Assembly (NCBI GenBank): GCA_963677325.2
Contig: CAXXGM010000003.1
Location: forward strand, 248,001-312,000
DNA from: G963677325 sp963677325
Lineage (GTDB): Bacteria > Bacteroidota > Bacteroidia > Bacteroidales > Prolixibacteraceae
Direction of reading: 5' to 3'
Length of the DNA: 64,000 nt
The notes beneath the pieces were generated by a model. That model searched no databases and was not told where the DNA came from. It saw nothing but the letters and a program-made list of their open reading frames with translations. Of the stretch, positions 17,225 to 26,315 are shown one piece after another; position 1 is the stretch's first letter; each line of letters opens with the position of its first letter. Both the position numbers and the translations under genes were made by a program.

Positions 17225-18400
17225 TTAAAGGTGCCTTAATTCACGTTCTATTCTGATTAATCCTTCTTCCAGCAAAACTCTTGGGCAGGCAAAATTTAAC
17301 CTGAAAAATCCCTCCCCATTCCTTCCGAACCGGCTTCCCTCGTTCAACGCTATACCTGCTTTATGTATCAGTAATTGCGACATTTCACTTTCGCTCAGTC
17401 CATATTCACGTAAATCGAGCCAGACTAAAAATGTAGCCTCAGGTTTCATGATCCTGATTTTTGGCATTTTCTCCCGGATGAAATTATCAAGAAAAAGGTA
17501 GTTTTCCTGCAGGTAGTCCATTAGCTGTGACAGCCATTCCGCTCCGTTTTTATACGCTGCCTCCAGAGCAATATTCCCGAAAATATTCCCGCCTTCTATA
17601 TGAAGAGTCTGTACTATTTTTTCATACCTGCCTCTTATGTTTTTATCAGGAATGATCACAAGAGCAGAGGAGAGCCCTGCCACATTGAATGTTTTGCTTG
17701 GAGCCATACAAACTGCACAGTTCCTGCTTAATTCTTCGGATACCATTGGAAGGGGAATATGCTTGTTCCCTTCAAATACGAGATCAGAATGAATTTCATC
17801 TGAAATGATCATTACACCTTTTTCAACGCATATTCTCCCAAGCTGCTCTAATTCATCCTGCTTCCAGACCATTCCCCCGGGATTGTGAGGACTTGATAAG
17901 ATCAGCAATTTAGTCTGATGATCAATTTTAGCCGTTAAATCATCAAAATCAAAATAGTATCTTCCATCTCTTAAGGTCAGGGGATTTTCGACCATCACCC
18001 TTCCGGTATTTTTAATACAGCTGAAAAAAGGAAAATAAACAGGGGTTTGGACAATAACTTTATCACCGGGTTCGGAAAGAGCCATAATCAGCATCGTGAC
18101 TCCCGAAACTACGCCGGGACTGAATGAAATCATCTCCCGGCTGATATTCCAGTCATGTTTTCTTCCCATCCAATCGATGATGGCCTGGTAATAGCTTTCG
18201 GGCCTGAAGGTATAAGCCAGTATTTCGTGCTGCGTTCTTTTTTCCAGCGCCTCAATAATGAAATCAGGCGTCTTAAAATCCGTATCTGCCACCCAGAGAG
18301 GCAAAGCATCTTTATTGCCAAATAATTTATCAAGCAGATCGTATTTTACACAATTAGTGCCTCTTCGCTCAATCTTCTCGTCAAAATTATAGGTCTTCAT
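17225..18400 (-). CDS. PatB/MalY-type aminotransferase (cystathionine beta-lyase-like C-S lyase)
   Basis: A fold-type I PLP enzyme of the MalY/PatB group, which cleaves cystathionine or cysteine conjugates to pyruvate, ammonia and a thiol. Family features include the N-terminal FDEKIERRGTNCVKYD, LPLWVADTDFKTP, the SSPHNPGGMVW segment with the PLP-contacting Asn, SDEIHSDLVFEG with the cofactor Asp, and SKTFNVAGL with the Schiff-base lysine. The open frame reaches 18424, but homology starts at MKTYNFDEKIE, so the ATG at 18400 is preferred (391 aa). It is monocistronic. Together with cysK it is one of two sulfur amino acid genes in the window. Confidence 0.88.
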   Translation of the reverse strand: MKTYNFDEKIERRGTNCVKYDLLDKLFGNKDALPLWVADTDFKTPDFIIEALEKRTQHEILAYTFRPESYYQAIIDWMGRKHDWNISREMISFSPGVVSGVTMLIMALSEPGDKVIVQTPVYFPFFSCIKNTGRVMVENPLTLRDGRYYFDFDDLTAKIDHQTKLLILSSPHNPGGMVWKQDELEQLGRICVEKGVMIISDEIHSDLVFEGNKHIPLPMVSEELSRNCAVCMAPSKTFNVAGLSSALVIIPDKNIRGRYEKIVQTLHIEGGNIFGNIALEAAYKNGAEWLSQLMDYLQENYLFLDNFIREKMPKIRIMKPEATFLVWLDLREYGLSESEMSQLLIHKAGIALNEGSRFGRNGEGFFRLNFACPRVLLEEGLIRIERELRHL

Positions 18401-18610
18401 CGTTATACTGTGATTTAATCCCAAATTTAGGTTTTAAAATGATTGATCCATCTTTTAAAATAAGTAAATCAGAAATCTAACACATTAGTTGGCTAATGAA
18501 GAGGGAATATATTGCTTTACCGATCAATTTTTCAGGTTCACAGGAAAAGGACAGTGAAGGGCTTTTTAAAAGTATAGTTTAGCCCTAAAGATTTAACCTA
18601 AAAAGAAGAT

Positions 18611-19090
18611 ATGAAAATCAAACTGTTGTTTATCGTTTTAATCAGCATCATAATCCCATTTAACACACGATCACAGGTTAATTGGAATAGTGAAAATGTA
18701 ATTATTAAAGGTAAAGTTATAAATTTTGAGAAACACAAAGAGCATCGAACCATTGAGTTCAGTTTTGACAATTTGATCTCAAATAAATTACAGAATATAT
18801 TTGTTAGTGAAATTGACAGTTTCGGCAACTTTGACCTTAAAGTTCCAATACTTTATACACAGGACTTCTGTTTTGTATTTGGACGATATATCCATTTGCT
18901 TTGTTCACCCGGTGACAGCTTATTTTTAGAGATTGACGCTGACATATTTAATAATGTCAATAATTCCCGACCTAACGGAAAATATTTTGTTCGTATCACT
19001 GGCGGAAACAGGATAAAAGATAATACCGATTTGCTCTTGATTCAAAGCAAATTAAATGAGTTTTTCAATCATTTATTTCTCAATTCCTAA
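18611..19090 (+). pseudogene. Truncated TlpA-like/DUF4369-type exported protein
   Basis: The 159-residue frame has a signal peptide (MKIKLLFIVLISIIIPFNTRS) and a beta-rich N-terminal domain like those preceding the thioredoxin domain of Bacteroidota TlpA-like proteins: a VIIKGKVINFEKH strand, FGNFDLKVPIL and CSPGDSLFLEID. It stops abruptly after NEFFNHLFLNS, without helical region or thioredoxin domain, and the stop lies at an AATTCGT motif and a block of short tandem repeats (19136-19280). The intact neighbour at 19476 has the same layout, so the fragment is probably the 5' remnant of a paralogue whose 3' end was lost. It might still produce a secreted stub. Confidence 0.6.
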
Positions 19091-19135
19091 TTCGTAATTT
19101 TCCCCTTCCCATACCGTAAGCATTCACTTGGCCTT

Positions 19136-19179
19136 GGTACGACCATGGTACGGCGCAAAGGCGACGCAAAGGCGAACGG
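19136..19179 (+). repeat. Period-11 tandem repeat (GGTACGACCAT class), 4 degenerate units
   Basis: Consecutive 11-mers GGTACGACCAT, GGTACGGCGCA, AAGGCGACGCA and AAGGCGAACGG make two pairs of related units. The motifs AAAGGCGAAC and TGGTACGAC recur in inverse orientation at 45344-45380, and GGTACGAACC is in the array at 58524-58567. Confidence 0.75.
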
Positions 19180-19250
19180 ATATGAAAAATTTCAAAGAAC
19201 TAAATCAAATTTAGGGGTAAGGGGGGGAAGGGGCATTATAACGGTATGAG

Positions 19251-19280
19251 AGATCACCAGAGATCACGAGGGATCACGAA
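19251..19280 (+). repeat. Period-10 tandem repeat (AGATCACGAG), 3 units
   Basis: AGATCACCAG, AGATCACGAG and GGATCACGAA follow directly on each other. The repeat lies in the 385-bp gap between the truncated and the intact TlpA-like genes, together with the period-11 array at 19136-19179. The gap otherwise holds only AT-rich sequence that should include the promoter of the gene at 19476. Confidence 0.75.
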
Positions 19281-19475
19281 AAGCTGTGCACTATAAAAAA
19301 TGGGAAAGAGACAATGAATTAATGACTGGTGTGCCGAGCACAAAATGTTCAACAATCAGTTGTATCAGGTTCAGTCATCAATTTGTCAGGTATACAGAAT
19401 TTGTATTTATAATTATTTGGTTTGCGAATAGCTTTGGACATGTATTAAAGCACAACAACTAAAAAACAAAAAACC

Positions 19476-21005
19476 ATGCTTAAAAATTATTTCAGGAATT
19501 TTAACTTATTGATGATCTTGTTACTTCTGATGAATGTAGCAATCTTCTTTGCCTGCACAAACGAAAAAACACAATTTTCAATTAGCGGAAATATCAAAAA
19601 CACTAAAAATGGATATTTATTATTTGTTCGTGATACAATCGGTTACGGAATATCATACACGGTTGATACTATTAAAATTGATGAATCCGGAAAGTTTGAA
19701 GTAAAAGTAAAACCAATTCATTATACAGCAATGTTGGTTTTTGAGGATAAAAACCCTCTTAGAATTGAAATCCCAAATTGTGTGAATAAGCCCATTAAAA
19801 TCACCTTGGATTTTTCGACTCCGGATAATATTAAAATTGAAGGTGAACAGGCTGCATTTATACAATACAAATTAGATCAAATGAAATATTGGGCAAAAAT
19901 TTATAATAGTATGTCAGCTAAATATCAGGATATTGCAAAAGATAATAAAACTGCTCTTTATGCCGCTGTTCAGGATACAATGACCCAATTAAGAATTCAA
20001 TATTTAATAAATTATTTTAAAAACATAAATTTAAAGGGTACAAAACAATTTGTTAGTGATGAAGAAAATTCATTTAAATATGCAAGCCTTTATTATCGCA
20101 TGAGTGGAGAAAATCCTGATATTATAAAACGATTAGCCTTTTATCAAAAAGCTAAGGGAACTAACCCTCATAATTTCTTGACATATTCAAACGAAGTTGA
20201 TTTATCAAATAAGGATCTATTTTCTCTCCCCTATTTTCAACAATTTGCACATGATTTCATTAGTAATTCTGTAAGACTAATAATTCCAGATACTGTATCA
20301 AGATTAAATCCGTACTATTTAAATCAACATTTAACTCAAGGCTTTAAAGTAATTGACGAATGGTTTAAATCCTCAAATTTGAATGCAATACAAAAAACTC
20401 TGTATGTAAATGAGTTAATTGAAATCTCAAATATATTTAAAAACCCCATTGATATAAATGAGTTTCAAAAAACACTTGAAGATTTGAAGCAAATTAAATT
20501 CGCAAGTAATTATATACCTCCTATTGAAAAGAAATTGCAACAACTGAATAATTCAATGTCAAAATTTTCGCCGGGTAAAAAAGTGCCGGAGTTTACGGTT
20601 AGTGATCGTCATGGCAAATCATATACACTTTCACAATTTGAAGGCAAACTCATATGTATAGATGTTTGGGCCAGTTGGTGCAGACCATGTGTTGCCTCAT
20701 TACCTGAATGGAAAAAATTGGTAAGCGAAAACTCCAGAAATAAAAATACTGTATTCCTTTCTATATCTTTAGATGAAGATTTTGATAAATGGATAAATGC
20801 TGTGGATAAATTTAATCCAAGCGGCATTACGCTTCATGCCGGCTCCGCAGGATTCAAAAGTCAATTTGCTAAAGCATTCGATTTGACCGCCATTCCAACC
20901 AGTATTTTAATCGATCAGGAGGGAAATTTCATTTCATTCCCCTCTTCATATGCAGACGCTCAAGCTAAAATAAACGAATATACTCCCAAAAATGAGAAAA
21001 ACTAA
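19476..21005 (+). CDS. TlpA-like thiol-disulfide lipoprotein
   Basis: The 509-residue protein is exported and probably lipidated at Cys27 (lipobox FFAC). Residues about 33-125 form the beta-rich DUF4369-like domain (FSISGNIKNTKNGYLLF), residues 125-360 are helical, and the C-terminal part (about 365-500) is a thioredoxin fold of the TlpA/ResA/AhpC-TSA type: GKKVPEFTVSD, the redox motif Trp-Cys-Arg-Pro-Cys (C402, C405), and the cis-Pro segment AIPTSILID. Such proteins reduce or rearrange disulfides in the periplasm. Codon use is very AT-rich compared with downstream genes. It is followed after 135 nt by a histidine kinase gene. Confidence 0.9.
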   Translation: MLKNYFRNFNLLMILLLLMNVAIFFACTNEKTQFSISGNIKNTKNGYLLFVRDTIGYGISYTVDTIKIDESGKFEVKVKPIHYTAMLVFEDKNPLRIEIPNCVNKPIKITLDFSTPDNIKIEGEQAAFIQYKLDQMKYWAKIYNSMSAKYQDIAKDNKTALYAAVQDTMTQLRIQYLINYFKNINLKGTKQFVSDEENSFKYASLYYRMSGENPDIIKRLAFYQKAKGTNPHNFLTYSNEVDLSNKDLFSLPYFQQFAHDFISNSVRLIIPDTVSRLNPYYLNQHLTQGFKVIDEWFKSSNLNAIQKTLYVNELIEISNIFKNPIDINEFQKTLEDLKQIKFASNYIPPIEKKLQQLNNSMSKFSPGKKVPEFTVSDRHGKSYTLSQFEGKLICIDVWASWCRPCVASLPEWKKLVSENSRNKNTVFLSISLDEDFDKWINAVDKFNPSGITLHAGSAGFKSQFAKAFDLTAIPTSILIDQEGNFISFPSSYADAQAKINEYTPKNEKN

Positions 21006-21140
21006 GGCATTCTATCAATCTGCATTCCTGATTTATAATACTTTTGCATATTTAATTAACATTCCCTTCAGTGAGCCTTTAATTTTCGCTGATAATCGTG
21101 AAATGAAAATATTCAACAAGCAATCTAAGCTAATCTGCTT

Positions 21141-22361
21141 ATGGATAATCTTTTACCTAGAATAGTGCGCTCTTTGATGGCTGATTTTGACGGTATGACC
21201 AGTGCATTTCTTTTAATTTCTGCATTTTTGTTTATTTATCACTGGCTTTACCAAAAAATTTCAAATATTATTACTTCATCGTTTTTGAGGCGAACATCAA
21301 TAGCTTTGGGAGCCTTGATTATCTATTCAATTTATTATTTCATTTATTTATTAGGAAGAGACATTTCTGTTAGGGTCTTTGATTTACACACCTATTTTAC
21401 TAGGATTATAGTTTCATTGATTTGTTTCAATTTATACTATTTATTCACCTATCGTCTTGAAAATAAAAATCGGCGATGGGTTCTATTATTTAAGTTTTTT
21501 ATTTTTTTTATTCTATTCTCGCTCGATTCCTTTAGTGAGATTTGGCTCATGAATTTTTTAGAATCAAGTAATCAAAGCCTTGCCGACATCATTATTGGTA
21601 ATAATATTCGGACACCAGATGGCCCGCTATCTTGGGAAAACAGAATTTACTTTTTTAAACTTGTGGCTTTCAGCAACCTATTATTTTCTTTGTTTGCAAC
21701 AATAGCTGATAGTGGCTGCAGATATGTTATTAGGTTGCAGGTATTACGAAAAAAAGGAAAAGAACTCAAAGCCCTAGAATTAAAAGAACAACTTACAAGA
21801 GCTCAGTTAGAGACGCTGCATGCCAAAATCAACCCGCACTTTTTGTATAATTCCCTCAATTCAATAGCGGGTTTGGCCAAAACAGACGGAGATAAAACAC
21901 AACAAATGGCTGTTTCTCTATCAAAATTTTTCCGCTACAGCATTAATCATGATCAGGATAACCTTGTTCCATTGCAGGAAGAACTGGAAATGGTGAAGAC
22001 TTATCTTGAAATTGAAAAGATTCGATTTGAAGAGCAGTTAAATTATGAAATCACTATGGAACCGGGACTTGAGCAAATAAAAATTCCCAGGTTTATCTTG
22101 CAGCCATTGGTGGAAAACTCTGTTAAACATGGGCTAAAGGGGAATGAGCATAAGCTATTTGTTTGTATCACGGCTCAAAAAGACGGCAAAAAACTTAATT
22201 TGTCGGTTCAGGATGATGGATTACCATTTGCCGAAGGTTTTGAACCGGGCTATGGATTGAAAAGCGTGTACGACAAACTGGATATACTTTTCCCTGATAA
22301 ATATGAAGTAACGTTGTTTAATACACCTATGAAAAAAGTAAGCATCCAAATCGAAACCTAA
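21141..22361 (+). CDS. Sensor histidine kinase, LytS/YehU-like
   Basis: The 406-residue protein has several predicted N-terminal transmembrane segments (about 20-36, 52-70, 85-103, 112-130 and 172-190), a helical linker, and a His_kinase domain with the phosphoacceptor His233 in INPHFLYNSLNSIAGL. The N box is PLVENSVKHGLK and a G-box-like GYGLKSVYDKL follows. It is directly followed by its LytTR response regulator with a 2-nt gap. The pair differs from the efflux-linked pair at 14925-16711 in sequence and orientation. What it senses is unknown. Confidence 0.92.
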   Translation: MDNLLPRIVRSLMADFDGMTSAFLLISAFLFIYHWLYQKISNIITSSFLRRTSIALGALIIYSIYYFIYLLGRDISVRVFDLHTYFTRIIVSLICFNLYYLFTYRLENKNRRWVLLFKFFIFFILFSLDSFSEIWLMNFLESSNQSLADIIIGNNIRTPDGPLSWENRIYFFKLVAFSNLLFSLFATIADSGCRYVIRLQVLRKKGKELKALELKEQLTRAQLETLHAKINPHFLYNSLNSIAGLAKTDGDKTQQMAVSLSKFFRYSINHDQDNLVPLQEELEMVKTYLEIEKIRFEEQLNYEITMEPGLEQIKIPRFILQPLVENSVKHGLKGNEHKLFVCITAQKDGKKLNLSVQDDGLPFAEGFEPGYGLKSVYDKLDILFPDKYEVTLFNTPMKKVSIQIET

Positions 22362-22363
22362 CT

Positions 22364-23128
22364 ATGACCAGAGAATATACCGCGATAATTGTAGACGATG
22401 AACGCCCTGCCCGATTAATGGTGCAGAATTTACTCGATAAATATAAATCATTTATTCATGTTGTGGGTGAAGCAAACAACGGACAGAGTGCAATTGAGCT
22501 AATCGAAAAGAACAAGCCGGATCTTGTATTTCTTGATATTCAGATGCCGGATATGAATGGCTTTGAAATGTTATCGCGTTTATCCTTTCAGCCGCTTGTC
22601 ATATTTACTACAGCTTACGAACAATACGCTCTGGATGCTTTCAGAGAAAATTCTCTCGATTATCTTATCAAACCAATCGAACAGGAGCGTTTTGATCAAA
22701 GCATGATGAAACTTCAGCGGTTGGGCTCCATTAACAGGGGAATTGACATTGATCACATGATCAGGATTTTTAACCAGATGCAGCCTAAAAAAGAGATTTC
22801 CGCTTTGCCCGTAAAGGTTGGACAAAAAATCCTGCTGGTAAGATTCATTGAAATTGCCTATTGCCAATCCTGCGACGGATATGTTTCACTTTATACAAAT
22901 ACAGGTAAAGAATACATTACTGATCTGAACCTGCAGGAACTGGAAACAAAACTGCCCGGTAATTTTATCAGGGTTCAAAAATCATTTATCGTCAATAAAG
23001 ACAAGATCAAAGAGATTCAACGCTATTTCAATAACCGGCTGATTTTAATTCTCGACGATAAGAACACAACAAAGATTACTACGGGAACAAATTATATCAA
23101 TCAGATAAGGGAAGCTTTGGATTTATAA
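22364..23128 (+). CDS. LytTR-type response regulator
   Basis: The protein (254 aa) has a receiver domain (residues 5-122) with Asp11-Asp12, phosphoacceptor Asp58 in LVFLDIQMPDMNGF, Thr in FTTAYEQYAL and Lys in YLIKPIEQE. The LytTR domain follows (about 150-250), containing IAYCQSCDGYVSLYT and FIRVQKSFIVNKDKI. It is cotranscribed with the kinase just upstream. No obvious target gene is adjacent: the next genes are comB on the opposite strand and pgeF. Confidence 0.93.
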   Translation: MTREYTAIIVDDERPARLMVQNLLDKYKSFIHVVGEANNGQSAIELIEKNKPDLVFLDIQMPDMNGFEMLSRLSFQPLVIFTTAYEQYALDAFRENSLDYLIKPIEQERFDQSMMKLQRLGSINRGIDIDHMIRIFNQMQPKKEISALPVKVGQKILLVRFIEIAYCQSCDGYVSLYTNTGKEYITDLNLQELETKLPGNFIRVQKSFIVNKDKIKEIQRYFNNRLILILDDKNTTKITTGTNYINQIREALDL

Positions 23129-23141
23129 GTTAGTTGGAGAT

Positions 23142-23169
23142 CTCCGTTCTCCCTTCTCCTGTTTCCCTT
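23142..23169 (+). repeat. Period-7 tandem repeat (CTCCNTT), 4 units
   Basis: Heptamers CTCCGTT, CTCCCTT, CTCCTGT and TTCCCTT fill the space between the response-regulator stop and the comB stop and run 2 nt into comB. The sequence class is the same as the heptamers inside the glycosyltransferase gene at 25471-25617. Confidence 0.75.
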
Positions 23170-23851
23170 AAATCTTCCTGAGCCAATTATATTGTTCTCC
23201 CTTTTCGACCGAAAGCACAAAATCAAACCTGTTTAAATCAAGACAGAGGTCAAAGTCGCTTGCTGGCGACCAATCATTATTCGCAGGATCAAGAAGACGG
23301 GCTCCGTCTCCTTTTCTCAGGATTTCTTTCATCTGATTGAAATCAACTTCTTTCCCAAGCAGCTGATCTCTTACGTATTCTGCAAAAAACGTATCCTCCT
23401 GCGTGGGTGTATGGGCTTCATACCCCATGCATACAAGACTTACAACAGCCGGAGCCTTTGCCCTGATATACTCTATAATTGCATTGGCATTCACAAAACT
23501 TCCGGTGATGATTTCATCAGCCATTCTGGCATTGCTGATGCCTCTTGTCCCGGAACTTGTGGTCATAATGACCGTACGGCCTTTAAAATCCTTGTCCAGT
23601 ATATGGGTGGGGGAATTGCCATAGTCAAATCCGGGAACTTTTCGCTCATGACGCTCTCCCATAAGAATGGTGTCTTTCATCTTTTCCTTTAATTCTAAAG
23701 CTTCTTTGACATGCTCCACCGGAATAATTTTATCAGCTCCTGCCGCAAATACATAACAGGCAGTGGAAAAGGCTCTGAATACGTCTATTACAACTGTCAG
23801 ACCTCTCGCTTTACTGGCTCCGTCGATCAGATGAAGTATTTCTATTTCCAT
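23168..23851 (-). CDS. comB: 2-phosphosulfolactate phosphatase family protein (ComB-like)
   Basis: ComB dephosphorylates (2R)-2-phospho-3-sulfolactate, known from coenzyme M and sulfolactate biosynthesis; homologues are widespread in bacteria without coenzyme M, where the physiological role is unclear. Family features: LTVVIDVFRAFSTA near the N-terminus, LMGERHERKVPGFDYGNSPTHI, and TTSSGTRGI. The open frame reaches back to 23908, but the conserved region begins at MEIEILHL and the ATG at 23851 gives a 227-residue protein of normal size. It is divergent from pgeF, leaving a 65-bp shared promoter region. Confidence 0.85.
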   Translation of the reverse strand: MEIEILHLIDGASKARGLTVVIDVFRAFSTACYVFAAGADKIIPVEHVKEALELKEKMKDTILMGERHERKVPGFDYGNSPTHILDKDFKGRTVIMTTSSGTRGISNARMADEIITGSFVNANAIIEYIRAKAPAVVSLVCMGYEAHTPTQEDTFFAEYVRDQLLGKEVDFNQMKEILRKGDGARLLDPANNDWSPASDFDLCLDLNRFDFVLSVEKGEQYNWLRKI

Positions 23852-23916
23852 GGGAAAGGATAAATATTCTTGTTGTATATTTCGGATAATTTTAGGTAAA
23901 AATAACAATTATAATA

Positions 23917-24720
23917 ATGACAGGCATTTTATTAAATAATCTCCGGCTATTCCAGTTTAAAGCTTTCTCTGATTTCCCTGAAATATTTCATTTCTCAACC
24001 ACGCGTGAAGGAGGAGTCAGTTCTGGCCGGTACCATTCGTTAAATCTTGGTTTTAAATCGGGAGATAATCCAAAAGAAGTGCTTGAAAACAGAAATCTTT
24101 TAAGTGATACTCTGGAAATATCATCAACCCGGTTGCTATTTCCAAATCAGGTACATTCAAAAAATGTCAGGGTTGTTGGTGACGATATTAAGGATTTTTC
24201 TGAAGAAGGAATAAAAGAATTTTTAAAGGAGACAGATGCACTGATCACGGGTGTAAAAGGCATATGTATTGCTGTAAAAACAGCAGATTGCGTTCCGGTT
24301 CTCTTGTTTGACCGTAAGAAAAAGATAATAGCCGCCATCCATGCAGGATGGCGTGGAACTTCACAGGAAATCACTTCTCTTACGGTTAAAACAATGATCC
24401 TTGAAGCAGGTTCTGATCCGAATGACATCTTAGCCGGAATTGGCCCCTCGATCAGTCCTGCGGTTTATGAGGTGGGGAAAGAAGTATGGGAGCAGTTTAA
24501 TCCTGATTTCTACCATTCAAATGGCAACGCCGATAGTAATAAAAAGTTCCTCGATCTCTGGAAAGCTAATCGTAGCCAGTTAATGCAATCAGGAATCCCC
24601 GCAGCAAACATTGAATCAGCGGAATTATGCACTTTTTCAAATTCCTCTTTATTCTTTTCTGCCCGCCGGGACGGAGTTAATACAGGAAGAATGGCTACAG
24701 GAATTATGCTAAGAAATTAA
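23917..24720 (+). CDS. pgeF: Peptidoglycan editing factor / purine nucleoside phosphorylase (YfiH family)
   Basis: The 267-residue protein belongs to the YfiH/LACC1 family (formerly polyphenol oxidase, DUF152). Members have purine nucleoside phosphorylase and adenosine deaminase activities, and E. coli PgeF removes wrongly incorporated residues from peptidoglycan precursors. The zinc-site motifs are all visible: FPNQVHS (His), KTADCVPVLLFD (Cys) and AAIHAGWRGT (His). The N-terminal FSTTREGGVSSG and the GIGPSISPAVYEVG segment are standard. It is transcribed divergently from comB and ends 91 nt before a glycosyltransferase gene with its own -7-like box. Confidence 0.92.
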   Translation: MTGILLNNLRLFQFKAFSDFPEIFHFSTTREGGVSSGRYHSLNLGFKSGDNPKEVLENRNLLSDTLEISSTRLLFPNQVHSKNVRVVGDDIKDFSEEGIKEFLKETDALITGVKGICIAVKTADCVPVLLFDRKKKIIAAIHAGWRGTSQEITSLTVKTMILEAGSDPNDILAGIGPSISPAVYEVGKEVWEQFNPDFYHSNGNADSNKKFLDLWKANRSQLMQSGIPAANIESAELCTFSNSSLFFSARRDGVNTGRMATGIMLRN

Positions 24721-24774
24721 TGTACAAACGGCCAATTTAAGCATCTAAAAGTAGTTTCAGTCCTATAAAGGATT

Positions 24775-24782
24775 TATCTTTG
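24775..24782 (+). promoter_or_regulatory. -7 box before the polysaccharide gene cluster
   Basis: TATCTTTG matches the Bacteroidota -7 consensus and lies 29 nt upstream of the GTG start at 24812. No TTG is present at 19 bp; a weak TTTC occurs at 24755-24758. It is the likely start of the 24.8-33 kb transcription unit. Confidence 0.5.
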
Positions 24783-24811
24783 GCATTATCTTATTTAATG
24801 CATCGGCATCA

Positions 24812-26209
24812 GTGAAGAAGATCCTTGTTATTACTTATTACTGGCCTCCCAGCGGAGGAGCGGGGGTACAGCGATGGCTTAAATTCGTAAAGTACCTTCC
24901 GGAGTACGGGTATGAGCCTGTCGTACTCACGGTTGATGAGGAGAGCGCTTCTTATGCCCAGATGGATCAATCGCTTGCAGGAGAAGTTGATCCCCGGATT
25001 AAGGTGGTCAGAACTCCCTCTTTTGAGCCTTATAACTTATACTTAAAGCTCTCAGGGAAAAAAGAGATCCCCTTCGGAGGTTTTACCAATGAAGGTTCAG
25101 TTTCGTTTCTGCAGAGAATTTTTCGCTTTATCAGGGGAAACCTCTTTATCCCGGATCCCAGAAAAGGATGGAACCGCTATGCTCTTAAGGCTGCCAAAAA
25201 GATTGCAGATCAGGAGAAAATAGAGGCTGTAATTACTACCGGACCTCCCCACTCAACTCATTTGATTGGTTATCACCTGAAGAAAAGCAGGGGCATAAAG
25301 TGGATTGCGGATTTCAGGGATCCCTGGACCGATATTTACTACTACAAAGATCTTTCACATACGTCTCTTGCAAAACGGTATGATCGTAAACTTGAGAGCA
25401 AGGTATTGAATTCGTGTGACAAAGTGATCACGGTAGGTTATGAATTGAAAAAACTGCTGGAATCAAAAATGGAAACCGGAGAACGGAGAAGGGAAACCGG
25501 AAACGCTTCTCCGGTATCCTCCAAGGTTCATGTTATTACTAATGGCTACGACACGGAAGATTTCAAAAATCAGAAGCCTTCCCCAGTCTCCGGTCTCCCT
25601 TCTCCGGTCTCCGATCTAAAATTCTATATCACTTACGCCGGTACTATTTCATCGTATTACCGGATGGAGGGTTTTATTGATGCTTTGGCTGACTTGCCGG
25701 AAGAAATCCGTCAGCAGATTTACGTTCGCTTTGTGGGGAATATTTCTCCTGTTGTCAATGATCTCTTTGCAAAAGCAGGTTTAAGTTCTCAAATAGAGAT
25801 GACGGGATATGTGGCGCACGATATAAGTATCGATTATCTTTTTCAGTCGGGGGCACTGCTTTTACTGATACCCGATGTGAGCGAAAACAAGGGGATTCTG
25901 ACCGGTAAGTTTTTCGAATACCTCGCAACAGGGAAACCCATCCTGGCCATTGGCCCCACCGATGGAGACGTCGCAGAAATTCTGAAAGAATCAGGAGCCG
26001 GTTTTATTTACCCGTATGATGATGTCGCTGCTATTAAAGAATGCATTTTCGGGCTTTTTAATGATAAAAGGGAGGCATACGGGTCTTCTCAGGCCATTGA
26101 GAAATATTCCCGCAAATCATTAGCGGGTGTTCTTGCCGGGATAATTGATGAATTAAAGAATGAAGAATTTAAAACAACTTACAAAAGAGAATTAAGAATT
26201 AAGAATTAA
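24812..26209 (+). CDS. Glycosyltransferase family 4
   Basis: The start codon is GTG, giving MKKILVITYYWPPSGGAGVQRW, the usual opening of GT4 enzymes with the glycine-rich donor/acceptor loop. The C-terminal Rossmann domain carries FYITYAGTISSYYRMEGF and the sugar-nucleotide binding region near GILTGKFFEYLATGKPILAIG, where an Glu-rich E-x7-E-like motif contacts the nucleotide. It has 465 residues, somewhat longer than related enzymes because of two low-complexity inserts (residues about 221-231 and 258-270) encoded by arrays of 7-bp repeats on either side of the conserved VHVITNGYDTEDF segment. It is the first gene of the surface-polysaccharide block. Confidence 0.87.
   Translation: MKKILVITYYWPPSGGAGVQRWLKFVKYLPEYGYEPVVLTVDEESASYAQMDQSLAGEVDPRIKVVRTPSFEPYNLYLKLSGKKEIPFGGFTNEGSVSFLQRIFRFIRGNLFIPDPRKGWNRYALKAAKKIADQEKIEAVITTGPPHSTHLIGYHLKKSRGIKWIADFRDPWTDIYYYKDLSHTSLAKRYDRKLESKVLNSCDKVITVGYELKKLLESKMETGERRRETGNASPVSSKVHVITNGYDTEDFKNQKPSPVSGLPSPVSDLKFYITYAGTISSYYRMEGFIDALADLPEEIRQQIYVRFVGNISPVVNDLFAKAGLSSQIEMTGYVAHDISIDYLFQSGALLLLIPDVSENKGILTGKFFEYLATGKPILAIGPTDGDVAEILKESGAGFIYPYDDVAAIKECIFGLFNDKREAYGSSQAIEKYSRKSLAGVLAGIIDELKNEEFKTTYKRELRIKN
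25471..25617 (+). repeat. Paired period-7 repeat arrays inside a glycosyltransferase gene
   Basis: Left array (25471-25505): GGAAACC, GGAGAAC, GGAGAAG, GGAAACC, GGAAACG. Right array (25583-25617): CCAGTCT, CCGGTCT, CCCTTCT, CCGGTCT, CCGATCT. Each is five heptamers, and the right array is roughly the reverse complement of the left, so the two flank a 77-bp core as inverted arms. The reading frame stays open throughout. Confidence 0.85.
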
Positions 26210-26315
26210 TCCTTCATAAAATTATGATATTTTTGTAGGTGGAATCATTACTAAAGAATTAAGAACGAAATATTTCATTCCATAATTCTTTCATTCCTTA
26301 ATTATCTGTAGTTCT

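Noticed and set aside
25471..25617. Mobile element insertion in the glycosyltransferase gene
   Set aside because: The 77-bp core between the arms encodes a segment conserved in GT4 enzymes, so it belongs to the gene; only the arms are extra.
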